Source of the DNA: Rhodoblastus sp963736175
GTDB taxonomy: Bacteria > Pseudomonadota > Alphaproteobacteria > Rhizobiales > Beijerinckiaceae
NCBI GenBank assembly: GCA_963736175.1
Contig: CAVTNU010000002.1
Location: 434,001 to 498,000, forward strand
DNA: 64,000 bases
Reading direction: 5' to 3'
The notes beneath the pieces were generated by a model. That model did not search any database. It was not told where the DNA came from and saw only the letters and a list, made by a program, of their open reading frames with translations. Shown here one piece after another: positions 25,860 to 34,325 of the stretch (positions are counted from its first letter, which is position 1; each line of letters starts with the position of its first letter). The position numbers and the translations under genes were made by a program.

Positions 25860-27157
25860 GCGCGAGCGGCGGCTTGTCGCCGGCGCCGTCGGACGACGAC
25901 GGCGGCGTTCGCGACGTCGAGGTTCTCAGCTTCGGCTGTCGCCTCAATATCGTCGAGTCGGCGACCATGCGCGCGCTCGCAGAACAAGCCGGGCACAAGA
26001 ACCTGGTCATCGTTAATTCCTGCGCCGTCACCGCTGAATCGGTGCGCCAGACGCGTCAGGCCATCCGCCGGCTCAAGCGCGAAAGGCCGCAGACGAAAAT
26101 CGTTGTCACCGGCTGCGCGGCGCAGATCAATCCGCGCTCTTTCGCCGAGATGGAGCAGGTCGCCCACGTCATCGGCAATGGCGAAAAGACTTTGGCGACG
26201 AGCTGGGCGCGGCTCGACGCGCGCGTCAATGTCGGGCCGGCCTTTCCGCCGTTTCCCAGCGGAGCCAAGGCGTCGGCGTTGGCGGCCATCGAAGGCCGCA
26301 CCCGCGCCTTTCTGGCCATTCAGAACGGGTGCGATCATCGCTGCACCTTTTGCGTCATCCCGCAGGGGCGCGGCCCTTCGCGCTCGGCGCCGCTCGAGGA
26401 CGTTCTCGCCCAGGCGCGTCGGTTCGTCGCGACAGGCCATAAGGAAATCGTTCTCACCGGCGTCGATCTGACGTCCTGGGGCGGCGATCTCGCCGGCGCG
26501 CCCAAGCTCGGATCGCTGGCGCGCGCTCTGCTCAAGGCCCTGCCGGAGCTGCCGCGTCTGCGCCTGTCCTCAATCGACTGCATCGAGGCGGATGCGGATT
26601 TGCTGGCCGCCTTCGCCGAGGAAGAACGTTTGGCGCCCTACCTGCACCTGTCCTTGCAAGCGGGCGACGATCTCATTCTCAAGCGCATGAAACGCCGCCA
26701 CAGCCGCAAGGACAGCGTCGAGTTTTGCGCGACACTGCGGCGACTGCGGCCCGATATCGTTTTCGGCGCCGATCTGATCGCCGGCTTTCCGACCGAGGAC
26801 GAGGCGATGGCGCGCGCCAGCCTTGATCTGATCGACGATTGCGGGCTGTCCTATCTGCATGTCTTTCCGTTTTCGCCGCGCCCTGGCGCGCCGGCGGCGC
26901 GCATGCCGCAGGTGGCGCCGGGCGTGATCAAGGCGCGCGCGGCGCGCCTGCGCGAGGCTGGCGCGCAAGCTTTGCAGGCGCATTTGCGCGCGCGCGTCGG
27001 TAAGACCATGCGGGTTCTGAGCGAGCGCGGCGGATTGGCCCGCGCGGCCGACTTCACTCCCGTGCGCATTGCCGGGGCTGCACCCGGGCGATTGATCGAC
27101 GTCACGCCGCAAGGCGTTGATGGAGATGCGCTTTACGCGGTAACGTTCGATTCATAG
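25856..27157 (+). CDS. mtaB: tRNA (N6-threonylcarbamoyladenosine(37)-C2)-methylthiotransferase MtaB
   Basis: This 433-residue radical-SAM enzyme adds a methylthio group to t6A37 of ANN-decoding tRNAs. The N-terminal UPF0004 domain supplies cluster cysteines in LSFGCRLN, NSCAVTAESV and VTGCAAQINP. The radical-SAM Cx3Cx2C is NGCDHRCTFCVIPQGRG, and HLSLQAGDDLILKRMKRRH (split: HLSLQAGDD, LKRMKRRH) is typical. A short TRAM-like tail follows. The start overlaps dapF by 4 bp, and the dapF-mtaB pairing is common in Alphaproteobacteria. Confidence 0.94.
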   Translation: MSASGGLSPAPSDDDGGVRDVEVLSFGCRLNIVESATMRALAEQAGHKNLVIVNSCAVTAESVRQTRQAIRRLKRERPQTKIVVTGCAAQINPRSFAEMEQVAHVIGNGEKTLATSWARLDARVNVGPAFPPFPSGAKASALAAIEGRTRAFLAIQNGCDHRCTFCVIPQGRGPSRSAPLEDVLAQARRFVATGHKEIVLTGVDLTSWGGDLAGAPKLGSLARALLKALPELPRLRLSSIDCIEADADLLAAFAEEERLAPYLHLSLQAGDDLILKRMKRRHSRKDSVEFCATLRRLRPDIVFGADLIAGFPTEDEAMARASLDLIDDCGLSYLHVFPFSPRPGAPAARMPQVAPGVIKARAARLREAGAQALQAHLRARVGKTMRVLSERGGLARAADFTPVRIAGAAPGRLIDVTPQGVDGDALYAVTFDS

Positions 27158-27163
27158 TGAATC

Positions 27164-27203
27164 GAGAGTCCGGGGTTGCGGTAACCCAAAGCTCAAGACT
27201 CTC
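27164..27203. repeat. Nested hairpin after mtaB
   Basis: GAGAGTC (27164-27170) pairs with GACTCTC (27197-27203). Inside this, GGGTT (27173-27177) pairs with AACCC (27183-27187). The structure starts 7 bp after the mtaB stop. No T-run follows, so it may slow transcription or protect the mRNA 3' end rather than act as a canonical terminator. Confidence 0.45.
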
Positions 27204-27259
27204 TCGCAGATTGATCCGATCGCCAAAGCTAGCCTCGCGATGGGCGGCAGGATCGGGCA

Positions 27260-28339
27260 ATGCAGACGACAACTTTCCGCAACGGCGCCGATTTCCGGGC
27301 CTATTTCAACGAATCGGTGGCGGGCGCGCAATGGCGGCCGGACCAACGCGATCAGTCGGAACTCGCCCGCCTGCACGCCAAATGGGCGTTGTTGCGCGCG
27401 TTGGCGCGCGGCCGGCGCATTGCCCGCCAGGCTTCGGCCGACAGTCTTGCCTTTCGCGATATGGTCTGGCGGCAGGCCCGCGCCCTTTCGTCTCTCGCGC
27501 GCCGCGCCGCCTCGACGCCGGCCGATTGGGCCCCGGCGCCGCCGCGGCTCAAAACAGCCCTGGCGGCCGCGCGCGCCGCAACGCGGCGGCTGCCGGTTTT
27601 GGCTCTCTTTTCCGGCAGGCGGCTGCCGGTCTTGGCTTTGGGCGCGACGGCGGCCTGCCTGATCGCCGCCTCGAATTATTTTGAAGAAACGTCTCCGACA
27701 ACGCCGGCCGGGCATTCGGCGTCAGAGCCGGTTCATGCGCAATGGCTGGAGATCGTCCGGCCGTTCAGTCTGTTTTCGCTGGACGCGCCATTCTTGAACA
27801 AGGCGCCGCACGCCTATCAGGCGCGTCGCCATTCAACCGGCGGCGGACGTCAGGATATTCTGACATTTGGCAAGTTCGATCAGGGCGCGCCTTTCGTGCG
27901 GCTCGACATTTATCGCTTTGGCGCCGAGCCGAGGATGACAGCCTCGTTTTTCGTCGATATGGCGCGTCAGGCGGCCGAAAGCGGCGCGGCGATCGAGCGC
28001 GCCGGGTTGCCGGGCGAATTAACGACGCGGTTTGGCGCTTTCGAAGCGGCGGAGCTGATCCTGGCCAAGGGCGAGACGCGGCGCGGCCAATGTTACGGCT
28101 TCCGTCTGTCGGGTTCCGGCGATGTCGTTTCGATGACGGGCGTGGCCTGTGGATCGGATGAACGGCCGTTGGACATGGAGCGGCTCGCCTGTCTGATCGA
28201 CCGCGTCGATCTGATCGCGGCGGGCGAGGATACGGCGCTGCGCGCCTTTTTTACCGCGCCGTTCCGTCCCAATCCCGCCTGCAGCGTCCATGCGGCGCGC
28301 GCGCGCGAACCGGTTCGGCCGCGCAAATCCGGAGTTTGA
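27260..28339 (+). CDS. Conserved hypothetical protein with single membrane anchor
   Basis: I do not recognise this 359-residue protein. Residues 1-110 are Arg/Ala-rich and probably cytosolic (FRAYFNESVAGAQW, ARLHAKWALLRALARGRR). One membrane segment lies at about residues 115-135 (LPVLALGATAACLIAASNYF). The remainder, about 220 residues, has a folded look (QWLEIVRPFSLFSLDAPFL, GAPFVRLDIYRFGAEPRM, RRGQCYGFRLSGSGDVVSM) and contains Cys residues that could pair if it is periplasmic. GC bias and length support a real gene. It lies between mtaB and recF on the same strand. Confidence 0.7.
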   Translation: MQTTTFRNGADFRAYFNESVAGAQWRPDQRDQSELARLHAKWALLRALARGRRIARQASADSLAFRDMVWRQARALSSLARRAASTPADWAPAPPRLKTALAAARAATRRLPVLALFSGRRLPVLALGATAACLIAASNYFEETSPTTPAGHSASEPVHAQWLEIVRPFSLFSLDAPFLNKAPHAYQARRHSTGGGRQDILTFGKFDQGAPFVRLDIYRFGAEPRMTASFFVDMARQAAESGAAIERAGLPGELTTRFGAFEAAELILAKGETRRGQCYGFRLSGSGDVVSMTGVACGSDERPLDMERLACLIDRVDLIAAGEDTALRAFFTAPFRPNPACSVHAARAREPVRPRKSGV

Positions 28340-28381
28340 GCGCTTTTTGCCAAGTTTTGCCCACTATGCCAAACCCGGGGC

Positions 28382-29551
28382 ATGGAAACGCGCGCGGCAG
28401 ACAAAGATTCGGCGATCGGCGGACCTCTGGTTCGGCGCGTCGTGTTGGCTGATTTCCGCTCCTATGGCGCGCTTGATCTCAAGACCAAGGCCAGAATGAT
28501 CGCTTTGGCCGGCGACAATGGCGCGGGCAAGACCAATCTGCTTGAGGCGCTGTCCCTGTTCGCGCAGGGGCGCGGCCTGCGTCGGGCTGAACTGACCGAT
28601 CTGTCGCGCGTCGGCGCGACGCGCGGATTCTCGGTCTTTCTGCAATGCCTTGGCGCCGATGGCGACACGTTCGAGATCGCGACCGGGCTGGAGCCGGGCC
28701 TGGATGGAACGCCGACGCGCAAATTTCGCTTGGATCGCCAAAATGTCGCCTCAGCGCGGGTTTTCGCCGACCGGGCGCGCCTCGTCTGGCAGACGCCGGC
28801 CATGGACGGGCTGTTCATCGGCCCCGCGGGCGAGCGACGGCGTTTTCTCGATCGGCTGGTTCTGGCGGTCGACGCGGAACATGGCGCGCGCGTCAACGCG
28901 ATGGAGCGAGCGTTGCGCAATCGCAATCGCCTGCTGGAACAGGGCGGCGACGACCGCGTCTGGCTTGACGCCGCCGAGCGCGAGGTCGCCGAGCTCGCCA
29001 TCGCCGTCGCCGCCGCCCGGCGTGAGACGGTCGGGCGGCTCAAGGCCCTGATCGAAGCGACGGACGTTGACGATTCGCCCTTTCCCTGGGCCGATATCGC
29101 GCTTGAAGGCGAGATCGACGATCTGATCGCGGCGAGCCCGGCGCTGGAGGCGGAGGAGACCTATCGCGCCCTGCTGCGCGACAATCGCGGCCGCGACGCG
29201 GCGGCGGGCCGCGCCCTGATCGGGCCGCAGGCGAGCGATCTTGTCGTCTGGCACGGCCCGAAAAAAGTGGAGGCGCGACGCTCCTCGACCGGCGAACAGA
29301 AGGCGCTGCTGACAGGGCTGGTGCTGGCGCACGCTCGTCTCGTTGCCGCCATGAGCGGCATGGCGCCCGTCGTTCTGCTCGACGAGATCGCCGCCCATTT
29401 CGATCCGCTGCGGCGTAGGGCGTTGTTCGGCGCGCTCGACCGTCTTGGCGGCCAGGTCTGGATGAGCGGCGCGGACCCCGCCCTGTTCGACGACCTTGGG
29501 GCGGACGGCGCGCTGTTTCTGGTCAACGCCGGACGCGTCGAACCCGTTTGA
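28382..29551 (+). CDS. recF: DNA replication/repair protein RecF
   Basis: This 389-residue SMC-like ATPase loads RecA at single-strand gaps with RecO and RecR. It has Walker A ALAGDNGAGKTNLLEAL, the ABC signature region RSSTGEQKALLTGLVLAHA and Walker B VVLLDEIAAHFDPLRR, plus the family motif WQTPAMDGLFIGPAGERRRF. The ATG at 28382 is the first in frame. It is not beside dnaA-dnaN here, which is common in Rhizobiales. Confidence 0.94.
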   Translation: METRAADKDSAIGGPLVRRVVLADFRSYGALDLKTKARMIALAGDNGAGKTNLLEALSLFAQGRGLRRAELTDLSRVGATRGFSVFLQCLGADGDTFEIATGLEPGLDGTPTRKFRLDRQNVASARVFADRARLVWQTPAMDGLFIGPAGERRRFLDRLVLAVDAEHGARVNAMERALRNRNRLLEQGGDDRVWLDAAEREVAELAIAVAAARRETVGRLKALIEATDVDDSPFPWADIALEGEIDDLIAASPALEAEETYRALLRDNRGRDAAAGRALIGPQASDLVVWHGPKKVEARRSSTGEQKALLTGLVLAHARLVAAMSGMAPVVLLDEIAAHFDPLRRRALFGALDRLGGQVWMSGADPALFDDLGADGALFLVNAGRVEPV

Positions 29552-29702
29552 CGGCGCGGCGTTCACGCATGATCTTTTGCGTCGGACGGCGCGCCGTGGC
29601 ATTTTGGTTTGGCGGGGGCGGGAGCGTCAGTCCAAATCGTTCGGCGCGCGAAGCGTCGAAGTCTTTGTATTTGGCGGATGAACTGATTTGGTTGAGCAAA
29701 CG

Positions 29703-30554
29703 ATGTTTTTCGCGCTTGGCTTCCTGATCGCAGGATTGCTCGCGCTGCTGTTCCTGCCGGTGATGTGGGCGCGAGCCATGCGCCTGACGCTGGCGCGGCT
29801 TGAACGCAAATTGCCGCTGTCTTTCGCCGATATCGAAGCGGATCGCGATCAGATGCGCGCTCAATTTGCGGTGGAAAAGCGCCAGATCGAACAAAAGGCG
29901 GCGATTGTCACGGCGGAAAAGGCCGAAGACCTCGCCGAACTCGGACGGCGCGCGGTGACGATCGCCCGGCTTGAGGAAAATCTGGCGCGAACGCAGGCTT
30001 CGCTCGCCGAACGCGAGCAGGAATTGGCGCAATCGCGAGATTTCGGCGAAAGAACGCAAAATTCGCTCAACGATACGGCGGCGCGCCTTGCCGCCCATAT
30101 CGCCGAATTGGCGAACGAACGTGCCGCCCATGGCGATTTGCGGCAAAAGCACGACGTCCTGAGCGTTCAGGCGCTCGAAACGCACTCGCGGCTGGTCGAG
30201 ACCAGCGACAAGCTTTCGGCCGCCGAAACGGCGATCGAGCGCATGACGACCGATCTGACGGTTCTGCGGCGCACGGCCAAGAATCAGGCTGCCGACCTTC
30301 AGGCGCTGACGGGCGACCACGACGAGGCGTTGCGCCAGATCGCTTCGTTCGAAACGCGCCGTTCGAGGTTGTTGGCCAAAATCGCCGTCGAAAAGGAGCG
30401 CGCCGCCGCGCTCGAAGCCGAGCGGCAAGGCTTGCGCGCATCCCTGCCCGTGGGCGCGCCGGAAGCCGATGTCGGGGCTTTGCGCGCGGCCATCCTGGAT
30501 ATCGGGCGCAAGGTCGCCGGCGATGGCGAACTCGCCAAGATCGATCGTGCGTAG
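29703..30554 (+). CDS. Membrane-anchored coiled-coil protein of unknown function
   Basis: This 283-residue protein has an N-terminal membrane helix (MFFALGFLIAGLLALLFLPV) followed by about 200 residues of near-continuous coiled coil with Glu/Gln/Arg/Ala heptads (MRAQFAVEKRQIEQKAAIV, IARLEENLARTQASLAERE, AAETAIERMTTDLTVLRR). Similar one-helix coiled-coil proteins with the same RLTLARLERKLPLSFADIEA opening occur across Rhizobiales, without known function. I chose the ATG at 29703 because the protein starts directly at the helix; a TTG at 29688 would add five residues. It follows recF by about 150 bp. Confidence 0.75.
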   Translation: MFFALGFLIAGLLALLFLPVMWARAMRLTLARLERKLPLSFADIEADRDQMRAQFAVEKRQIEQKAAIVTAEKAEDLAELGRRAVTIARLEENLARTQASLAEREQELAQSRDFGERTQNSLNDTAARLAAHIAELANERAAHGDLRQKHDVLSVQALETHSRLVETSDKLSAAETAIERMTTDLTVLRRTAKNQAADLQALTGDHDEALRQIASFETRRSRLLAKIAVEKERAAALEAERQGLRASLPVGAPEADVGALRAAILDIGRKVAGDGELAKIDRA

Positions 30555-30680
30555 GCCGGACGGAAGCAGGAAATTGCGGAGGATGAACGCGCCCATCTTG
30601 CTCTTGCAGGCGGCTGGCGACATAATTGCGCCATGCGGCGCTCCTGCGCCGGGCAAATTCAGTGCGGCCAGCAGCAATTC

Positions 30681-30899
30681 ATGAGCAAAGAACTAACCGA
30701 CGAGGAAAGAGCCGGGTTTCTTTCCGAAATCGAGCGGTTGCGTCAGGAACATCGTGATCTCGACGACGCCATAGACGCGCTGGTGGCGGTGGGCGCCAAC
30801 GATCAATTGCAAATACAGCGATTGAAAAAGCGTAAATTAGTCTTGCGCGACCGGATCGGCTTTCTCGAGGACGCGCTGACGCCGGACATTATCGCCTGA
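30681..30899 (+). CDS. DUF465 family protein (YdcH-like)
   Basis: This 72-residue small acidic/basic helical protein, MSKELTDEERAGFLSEIERL, has the family features EHRDLDDAIDAL, QLQIQRLKKRKLVLRDRI and a short C-terminal tail. DUF465 proteins are short coiled-coil hairpins of unknown function, common in Proteobacteria. The ATG at 30681 gives the family-length product; the frame upstream is not protein-like. The Shine-Dalgarno is weak. Confidence 0.85.
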   Translation: MSKELTDEERAGFLSEIERLRQEHRDLDDAIDALVAVGANDQLQIQRLKKRKLVLRDRIGFLEDALTPDIIA

Positions 30900-31036
30900 G
30901 CGTCGCGAGCCAGGCGCCGCCGCCGGGACCTGCATTTTTTCGTTCCCCCGTCCGATAAAATGCTTTAGGACGCAGGCTTTCCGCCGAACGGTCCGTCAAT
31001 CCCGCGGTCAATCAGCCATTTTCGTCAGGTGCGCCT

Positions 31037-31531
31037 GTGACGTTATCGCCAAAACCCGTCGCCATTATCATGGGCAGCCAGTCCGACTGGGACACCATGC
31101 GCCACGCCGTCGAAACGCTGGACGCGCTGGGCGTCGGCGCGGACGTGCGGATCGTTTCGGCGCATCGCACGCCCGAACGTCTGGTCGCTTTCGCCAAAGG
31201 CGCCAGGGCGGAAGGTTTCAAGATCGTCATCGCCGGGGCCGGCGGCGCCGCGCATTTGCCGGGCATGACCGCCGCCATGACGCCCTTGCCGGTTCTGGGC
31301 GTGCCGATCGAATCGAAAGCTTTGTCGGGCAAGGATTCTCTGTTTTCGATCGTGCAAATGCCCGGCGGCGTGCCGGTCGGCACGCTCGCCATCGGCAAGG
31401 CGGGGGCGATCAACGCCGCGCTGCTCGCCGCCGCAATTCTCGCCCTTAACGACGAAGGTCTGGCGCAAAGGCTTGACGCCTGGCGCGCCGCCCAGACCGC
31501 CAGCGTCGCGGAGCGGCCGAAAAATGATTGA
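31037..31531 (+). CDS. purE: N5-carboxyaminoimidazole ribonucleotide mutase
   Basis: This 164-residue PurE converts N5-CAIR to CAIR in purine synthesis. It has family motifs VAIIMGSQSDWDTMRHAVE, VSAHRTPERLVAFAK, IAGAGGAAHLPGMTA and LFSIVQMPGGVPVGT. Translation begins at a GTG at 31037 with AGGTG upstream. The 3' end overlaps the purK start by 8 bp, so purE and purK are coupled. Confidence 0.96.
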   Translation: MTLSPKPVAIIMGSQSDWDTMRHAVETLDALGVGADVRIVSAHRTPERLVAFAKGARAEGFKIVIAGAGGAAHLPGMTAAMTPLPVLGVPIESKALSGKDSLFSIVQMPGGVPVGTLAIGKAGAINAALLAAAILALNDEGLAQRLDAWRAAQTASVAERPKND

Positions 31532-32618
31532 GCCGGGGTTGTTCGGCGCGCTTGGGCCGGGGGCGCGCGTTGGCGTCGTCGGCGCCGGCCAGCTTGGCCG
31601 GATGCTGGCTCTGGCGGGCGCGCGTCTCGGCCTCCACAGCGTTGTCTTCGCCAACAGCCCGGATGAGCCGGCTATCGAGGTTTGCGGCGGTCATGTCATC
31701 GGCGATTACGCCGACGAGGCCGCTTTGGCGCGGTTCGCCGATCAAGTCGACGTCGTCACCTACGAATTCGAGAATATTCCCGCCGCGGCGGCGGAATTTC
31801 TCGCCGCGCGCCTGCCGGTGCGCCCCGGCCCGCAGGTGTTGGCCCTCACACAGGACCGATTGCGCGAGAAGGACTTCATCGCCGGGCTCGGGCTTGATGT
31901 CGCGCCTTATATGGCGGTCGAGGAGCCCGGCGCGCTCGTCCGCGCCGTCGAGCGGATCGGCCTGCCCTCGATTTTGAAGACGCGCCGCTTCGGCTACGAC
32001 GGCAAGGGCCAGATCCTGATCCGCGAGGGCGACGATCTGGCCTCGGCCTTTCGCGGACTGGGCGGCCAAAGCGCCATTCTCGAAGGTTTTGTGCGGTTCA
32101 AAGCCGAGATTTCCGTCGTCGCGGCGCGCGGCCTCAACGGCGAGTTCGTCGCCTATGACGTCTGTCAGAACGTGCATGAACATCACATTCTGGCGACGAC
32201 CCGCGTTCCGGCCGACATTGCGCCAAGCCTGGCCCATCGGGCGCAGGAGATGGCCAGGACGATAGCCGAGGCGCTCGACTATGTCGGGGTCATCGCGGTG
32301 GAGATGTTCCTGGTCGAGACGGCGGGCGAGCAAAAGCTGCTTGTCAACGAAGTCGCCCCGCGTGTGCATAACTCCGGCCATTGGACGCTGGACGGAGCGA
32401 CGACGTCGCAGTTTGAACAGCATTTGCGCGCCATTTGCGGCTTTCCGCTCGGCTCGGCGCGCCGGCTTGGCCGGGTCGAAATGCGCAATCTGATCGGCGA
32501 CGACATTCTGCGCTGGCGCGAAATCCTCGCCGAGCCGGACGCCTGCCTGCATCTCTACGGCAAGGCGGAGGCCCGGCCGGGACGCAAGATGGGCCATGTC
32601 ACCAGATTTTTGCCGTGA
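31524..32618 (+). CDS. purK: 5-(carboxyamino)imidazole ribonucleotide synthase
   Basis: This 364-residue ATP-grasp enzyme makes N5-CAIR from AIR, bicarbonate and ATP, feeding PurE. It has the N-terminal VGVVGAGQLGRMLALAGARL, the ATP-grasp core (ILKTRRFGYDGKGQILI) and the conserved NEVAPRVHNSGHWTLDGA. The ATG at 31524 lies within the end of purE. A strong intrinsic terminator lies about 80 bp downstream. Confidence 0.96.
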   Translation: MIEPGLFGALGPGARVGVVGAGQLGRMLALAGARLGLHSVVFANSPDEPAIEVCGGHVIGDYADEAALARFADQVDVVTYEFENIPAAAAEFLAARLPVRPGPQVLALTQDRLREKDFIAGLGLDVAPYMAVEEPGALVRAVERIGLPSILKTRRFGYDGKGQILIREGDDLASAFRGLGGQSAILEGFVRFKAEISVVAARGLNGEFVAYDVCQNVHEHHILATTRVPADIAPSLAHRAQEMARTIAEALDYVGVIAVEMFLVETAGEQKLLVNEVAPRVHNSGHWTLDGATTSQFEQHLRAICGFPLGSARRLGRVEMRNLIGDDILRWREILAEPDACLHLYGKAEARPGRKMGHVTRFLP

Positions 32619-32700
32619 AGGACGCGCCTCCGCCTGCGTAAAATTCCCGACTCGCGCTGGACAGCGATTAAGGTTTTATGGTATCGCAACCGCCAACGGT

Positions 32701-32731
32701 CCGGCGCTCCGTAAGCGCTGGTTATTTTTTT
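32701..32731 (+). terminator. Intrinsic terminator or attenuator between purK and rpsU
   Basis: CCGGCGCT (32701-32708) pairs with AGCGCTGG (32714-32721), with one G-U pair and a 5-nt loop, followed by TTATTTTTTT. It follows purK by 82 bp and precedes the rpsU GTG by only 57 bp. It either ends the purEK transcript or acts as a leader attenuator of rpsU. Confidence 0.8.
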
Positions 32732-32787
32732 CATATGGCCTGTGTGTTTGCTCAATTCACGCCGGCCCAGCATCACAGGATCAAGGC

Positions 32788-33024
32788 GTGCAGGTTCTCG
32801 TTCGCGACAACAATGTCGATCAGGCTCTCAAGGCGCTCAAGAAGAAGATGCAGCGCGAGGGCATTTTCCGTGAAATGAAGTTGCGCGGGCATTACGAGAA
32901 GCCGTCTGAAAAGCGCGCTCGCGAACAGGCCGAGGCCGTCCGTCGCGCCCGCAAACTGGCCCGCAAGAAAATGCAACGCGAAGGCCTGCTGCCGATGAAG
33001 GCCAAGCCGCTCGTCGCTCGCTAG
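32788..33024 (+). CDS. rpsU: 30S ribosomal protein S21
   Basis: This 78-residue basic ribosomal protein has VQVLVRDNNVDQALKALKKK at the start, then the S21 core (EGIFREMKLRGHYEKPSEKR) and a Lys/Arg-rich tail. S21 joins the 30S subunit near the mRNA 3' end of 16S rRNA and aids initiation. Translation starts at the GTG at 32788, with AGGA about 9 nt upstream. Its upstream region contains the strong hairpin at 32701-32731, and a terminator-like hairpin follows at 33089. Confidence 0.96.
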   Translation: MQVLVRDNNVDQALKALKKKMQREGIFREMKLRGHYEKPSEKRAREQAEAVRRARKLARKKMQREGLLPMKAKPLVAR

Positions 33025-33088
33025 AGCGCGGTCCTGTTCAGGAATTTAGCGTTTTTTTGGGAATTCGGGCTCGTCGCCCGCTTGTTTG

Positions 33089-33116
33089 GCGCCCGGTCAA
33101 TCCGGGCGCTTTCGCG
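33089..33116 (+). terminator. Likely terminator of rpsU
   Basis: GCGCCCGG (33089-33096) pairs perfectly with CCGGGCGC (33102-33109) around TCAAT and is followed by TTTCGCGTTT. It lies 64 bp after the rpsU stop. The tail is only moderately T-rich. Confidence 0.7.
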
Positions 33117-33374
33117 TTTCCGGCCTGAGGCGCTTCCGAATCAGACGGCAATGAAATGTTCACCAAGAAGGGCTTAAAACCTTCTGGATTGACGTCAGGC
33201 GATTGCGAGCGGCGATCCGGGCCTGGCGCGTGAACCGAAGGCCGGGAAGCGAAGGATTAGGCGGCGATTTTCGCAAAATCGCCGCAATTTCGGGAAATTC
33301 AGAGCGCTTGCGATGAAGTTGGATGCGGGCGGTCGGAACGTGAATGGGCGCAGAACATCCGGCAGCCGGGGTAA
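33117..33374. other. Remainder of the rpsU-TPR lipoprotein intergenic region
   Basis: The rpsU-to-TPR gap is 350 bp in all (33025-33374). After the rpsU terminator it holds no credible gene. It contains the perfect palindrome at 33261-33285 and presumably the promoter for the TPR lipoprotein, which I could not identify by consensus. Confidence 0.45.
33261..33285. repeat. Perfect 11-bp inverted repeat with 3-nt loop
   Basis: GCGGCGATTTT (33261-33271) pairs exactly with AAAATCGCCGC (33275-33285) around CGC, 90 bp before the TPR lipoprotein gene. The design (GCGG-rich outer stem, AT-rich inner stem, 3-nt loop, followed by AAATTC-like sequence) resembles the palindrome at 9315-9341. Confidence 0.6.
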
Positions 33375-34274
33375 ATGGTCATGAACGGCGCAATTTTTTT
33401 GGCGAATGATGCCTGGCCTTGGGCCAGGAAGCCGACGACGGCGTGGCGCGCCGGCGTTTGCTTGGCTTTTGCGCTTTCGCTTGGCGGTTGCGAATCCATC
33501 GCAGGTTTGTCTTCGCCTTCGCGCGGCGCCGGCATCGCCGAAGTCGTCGCCGACGATCCGCACGCCGTTTCCGCCAATATCGATTCGCTGTCGCGGGTTA
33601 TCCAGCGCAATCCCAACGACCCCGAAGCGTACAATACGCGCGGCGTCGCCTACGCGAAGATCGGCCGCTACGATTCGGCGATCGAGGATTTCACCAAGGC
33701 GATCCAGTTCGATCCGCGCAATGCGCCGGCCTATACCAATCGCGCGCTGGCCTACCGTCAGACCAACCGCAACGACGCCGCTCTCGCCGATTTCACCCAC
33801 GCGATCAATTCAAACCCCAATCATGCTCCGGCTTATCTCGGCCGCGCCAATCTCTTACGCGCGCAGGGCCAACTCGACCGCGCGCTGGCCGATCTCGATC
33901 AGGCGATCCGCCTCAATCCCGAAAACGCTCAGGCGTTCCATGCGCGCGGCCTGATCTTCCAGCGCGAAGGCCAGAACGAACGGGCGGTCACCGATTTCGA
34001 CAACGCCATCGATCGCGATCCGTTCCACGCCGCGCCTTATCTGGCGCGCGGCCAAAGCCTGAACGCGCTCGGCAAATATGACAAGGCGATCGAGGATTTC
34101 AACGCCGCGCTCAATGTTGACAATCGCATCGCCGAAGGTTGGGCCGGACTCGGTCTGGCCTATGAGCGCAAGGGCGATACGCAAAAGGCCGCGCTCAATT
34201 ATCAGCGCGCCTTGATGCTCGATTCGGGCAATGCCGTCGCCCGCGAGGGATCGGGCCGCGTCGGCCGCGGATAA
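33375..34274 (+). CDS. TPR-repeat lipoprotein
   Basis: This 299-residue exported protein has a hydrophobic signal ending in a lipobox (AFALSLGGCES), so it is predicted to be lipid-anchored. Six to seven tetratricopeptide repeats of 34 residues follow (for example NPNDPEAYNTRGVAYAKIG, RNAPAYTNRALAYRQTNR, NHAPAYLGRANLLRAQGQ). TPR lipoproteins of the NlpI type scaffold peptidoglycan or outer-membrane machinery; the partner here is unknown. Two nearby ATGs (33375, 33381) are possible starts. It converges with the AEC transporter gene. Confidence 0.85.
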   Translation: MVMNGAIFLANDAWPWARKPTTAWRAGVCLAFALSLGGCESIAGLSSPSRGAGIAEVVADDPHAVSANIDSLSRVIQRNPNDPEAYNTRGVAYAKIGRYDSAIEDFTKAIQFDPRNAPAYTNRALAYRQTNRNDAALADFTHAINSNPNHAPAYLGRANLLRAQGQLDRALADLDQAIRLNPENAQAFHARGLIFQREGQNERAVTDFDNAIDRDPFHAAPYLARGQSLNALGKYDKAIEDFNAALNVDNRIAEGWAGLGLAYERKGDTQKAALNYQRALMLDSGNAVAREGSGRVGRG

Positions 34275-34325
34275 GGCGCGCCGCAAGCGCGGCTTGGCGG
34301 ACATGCGACGCTTTTTCGGCGTCGT

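Noticed and set aside
29523..30677. A 384-codon open frame antisense to the coiled-coil protein
   Set aside because: Low-complexity Arg/Gln/Phe composition mirroring the sense coiled coil; no start signal.
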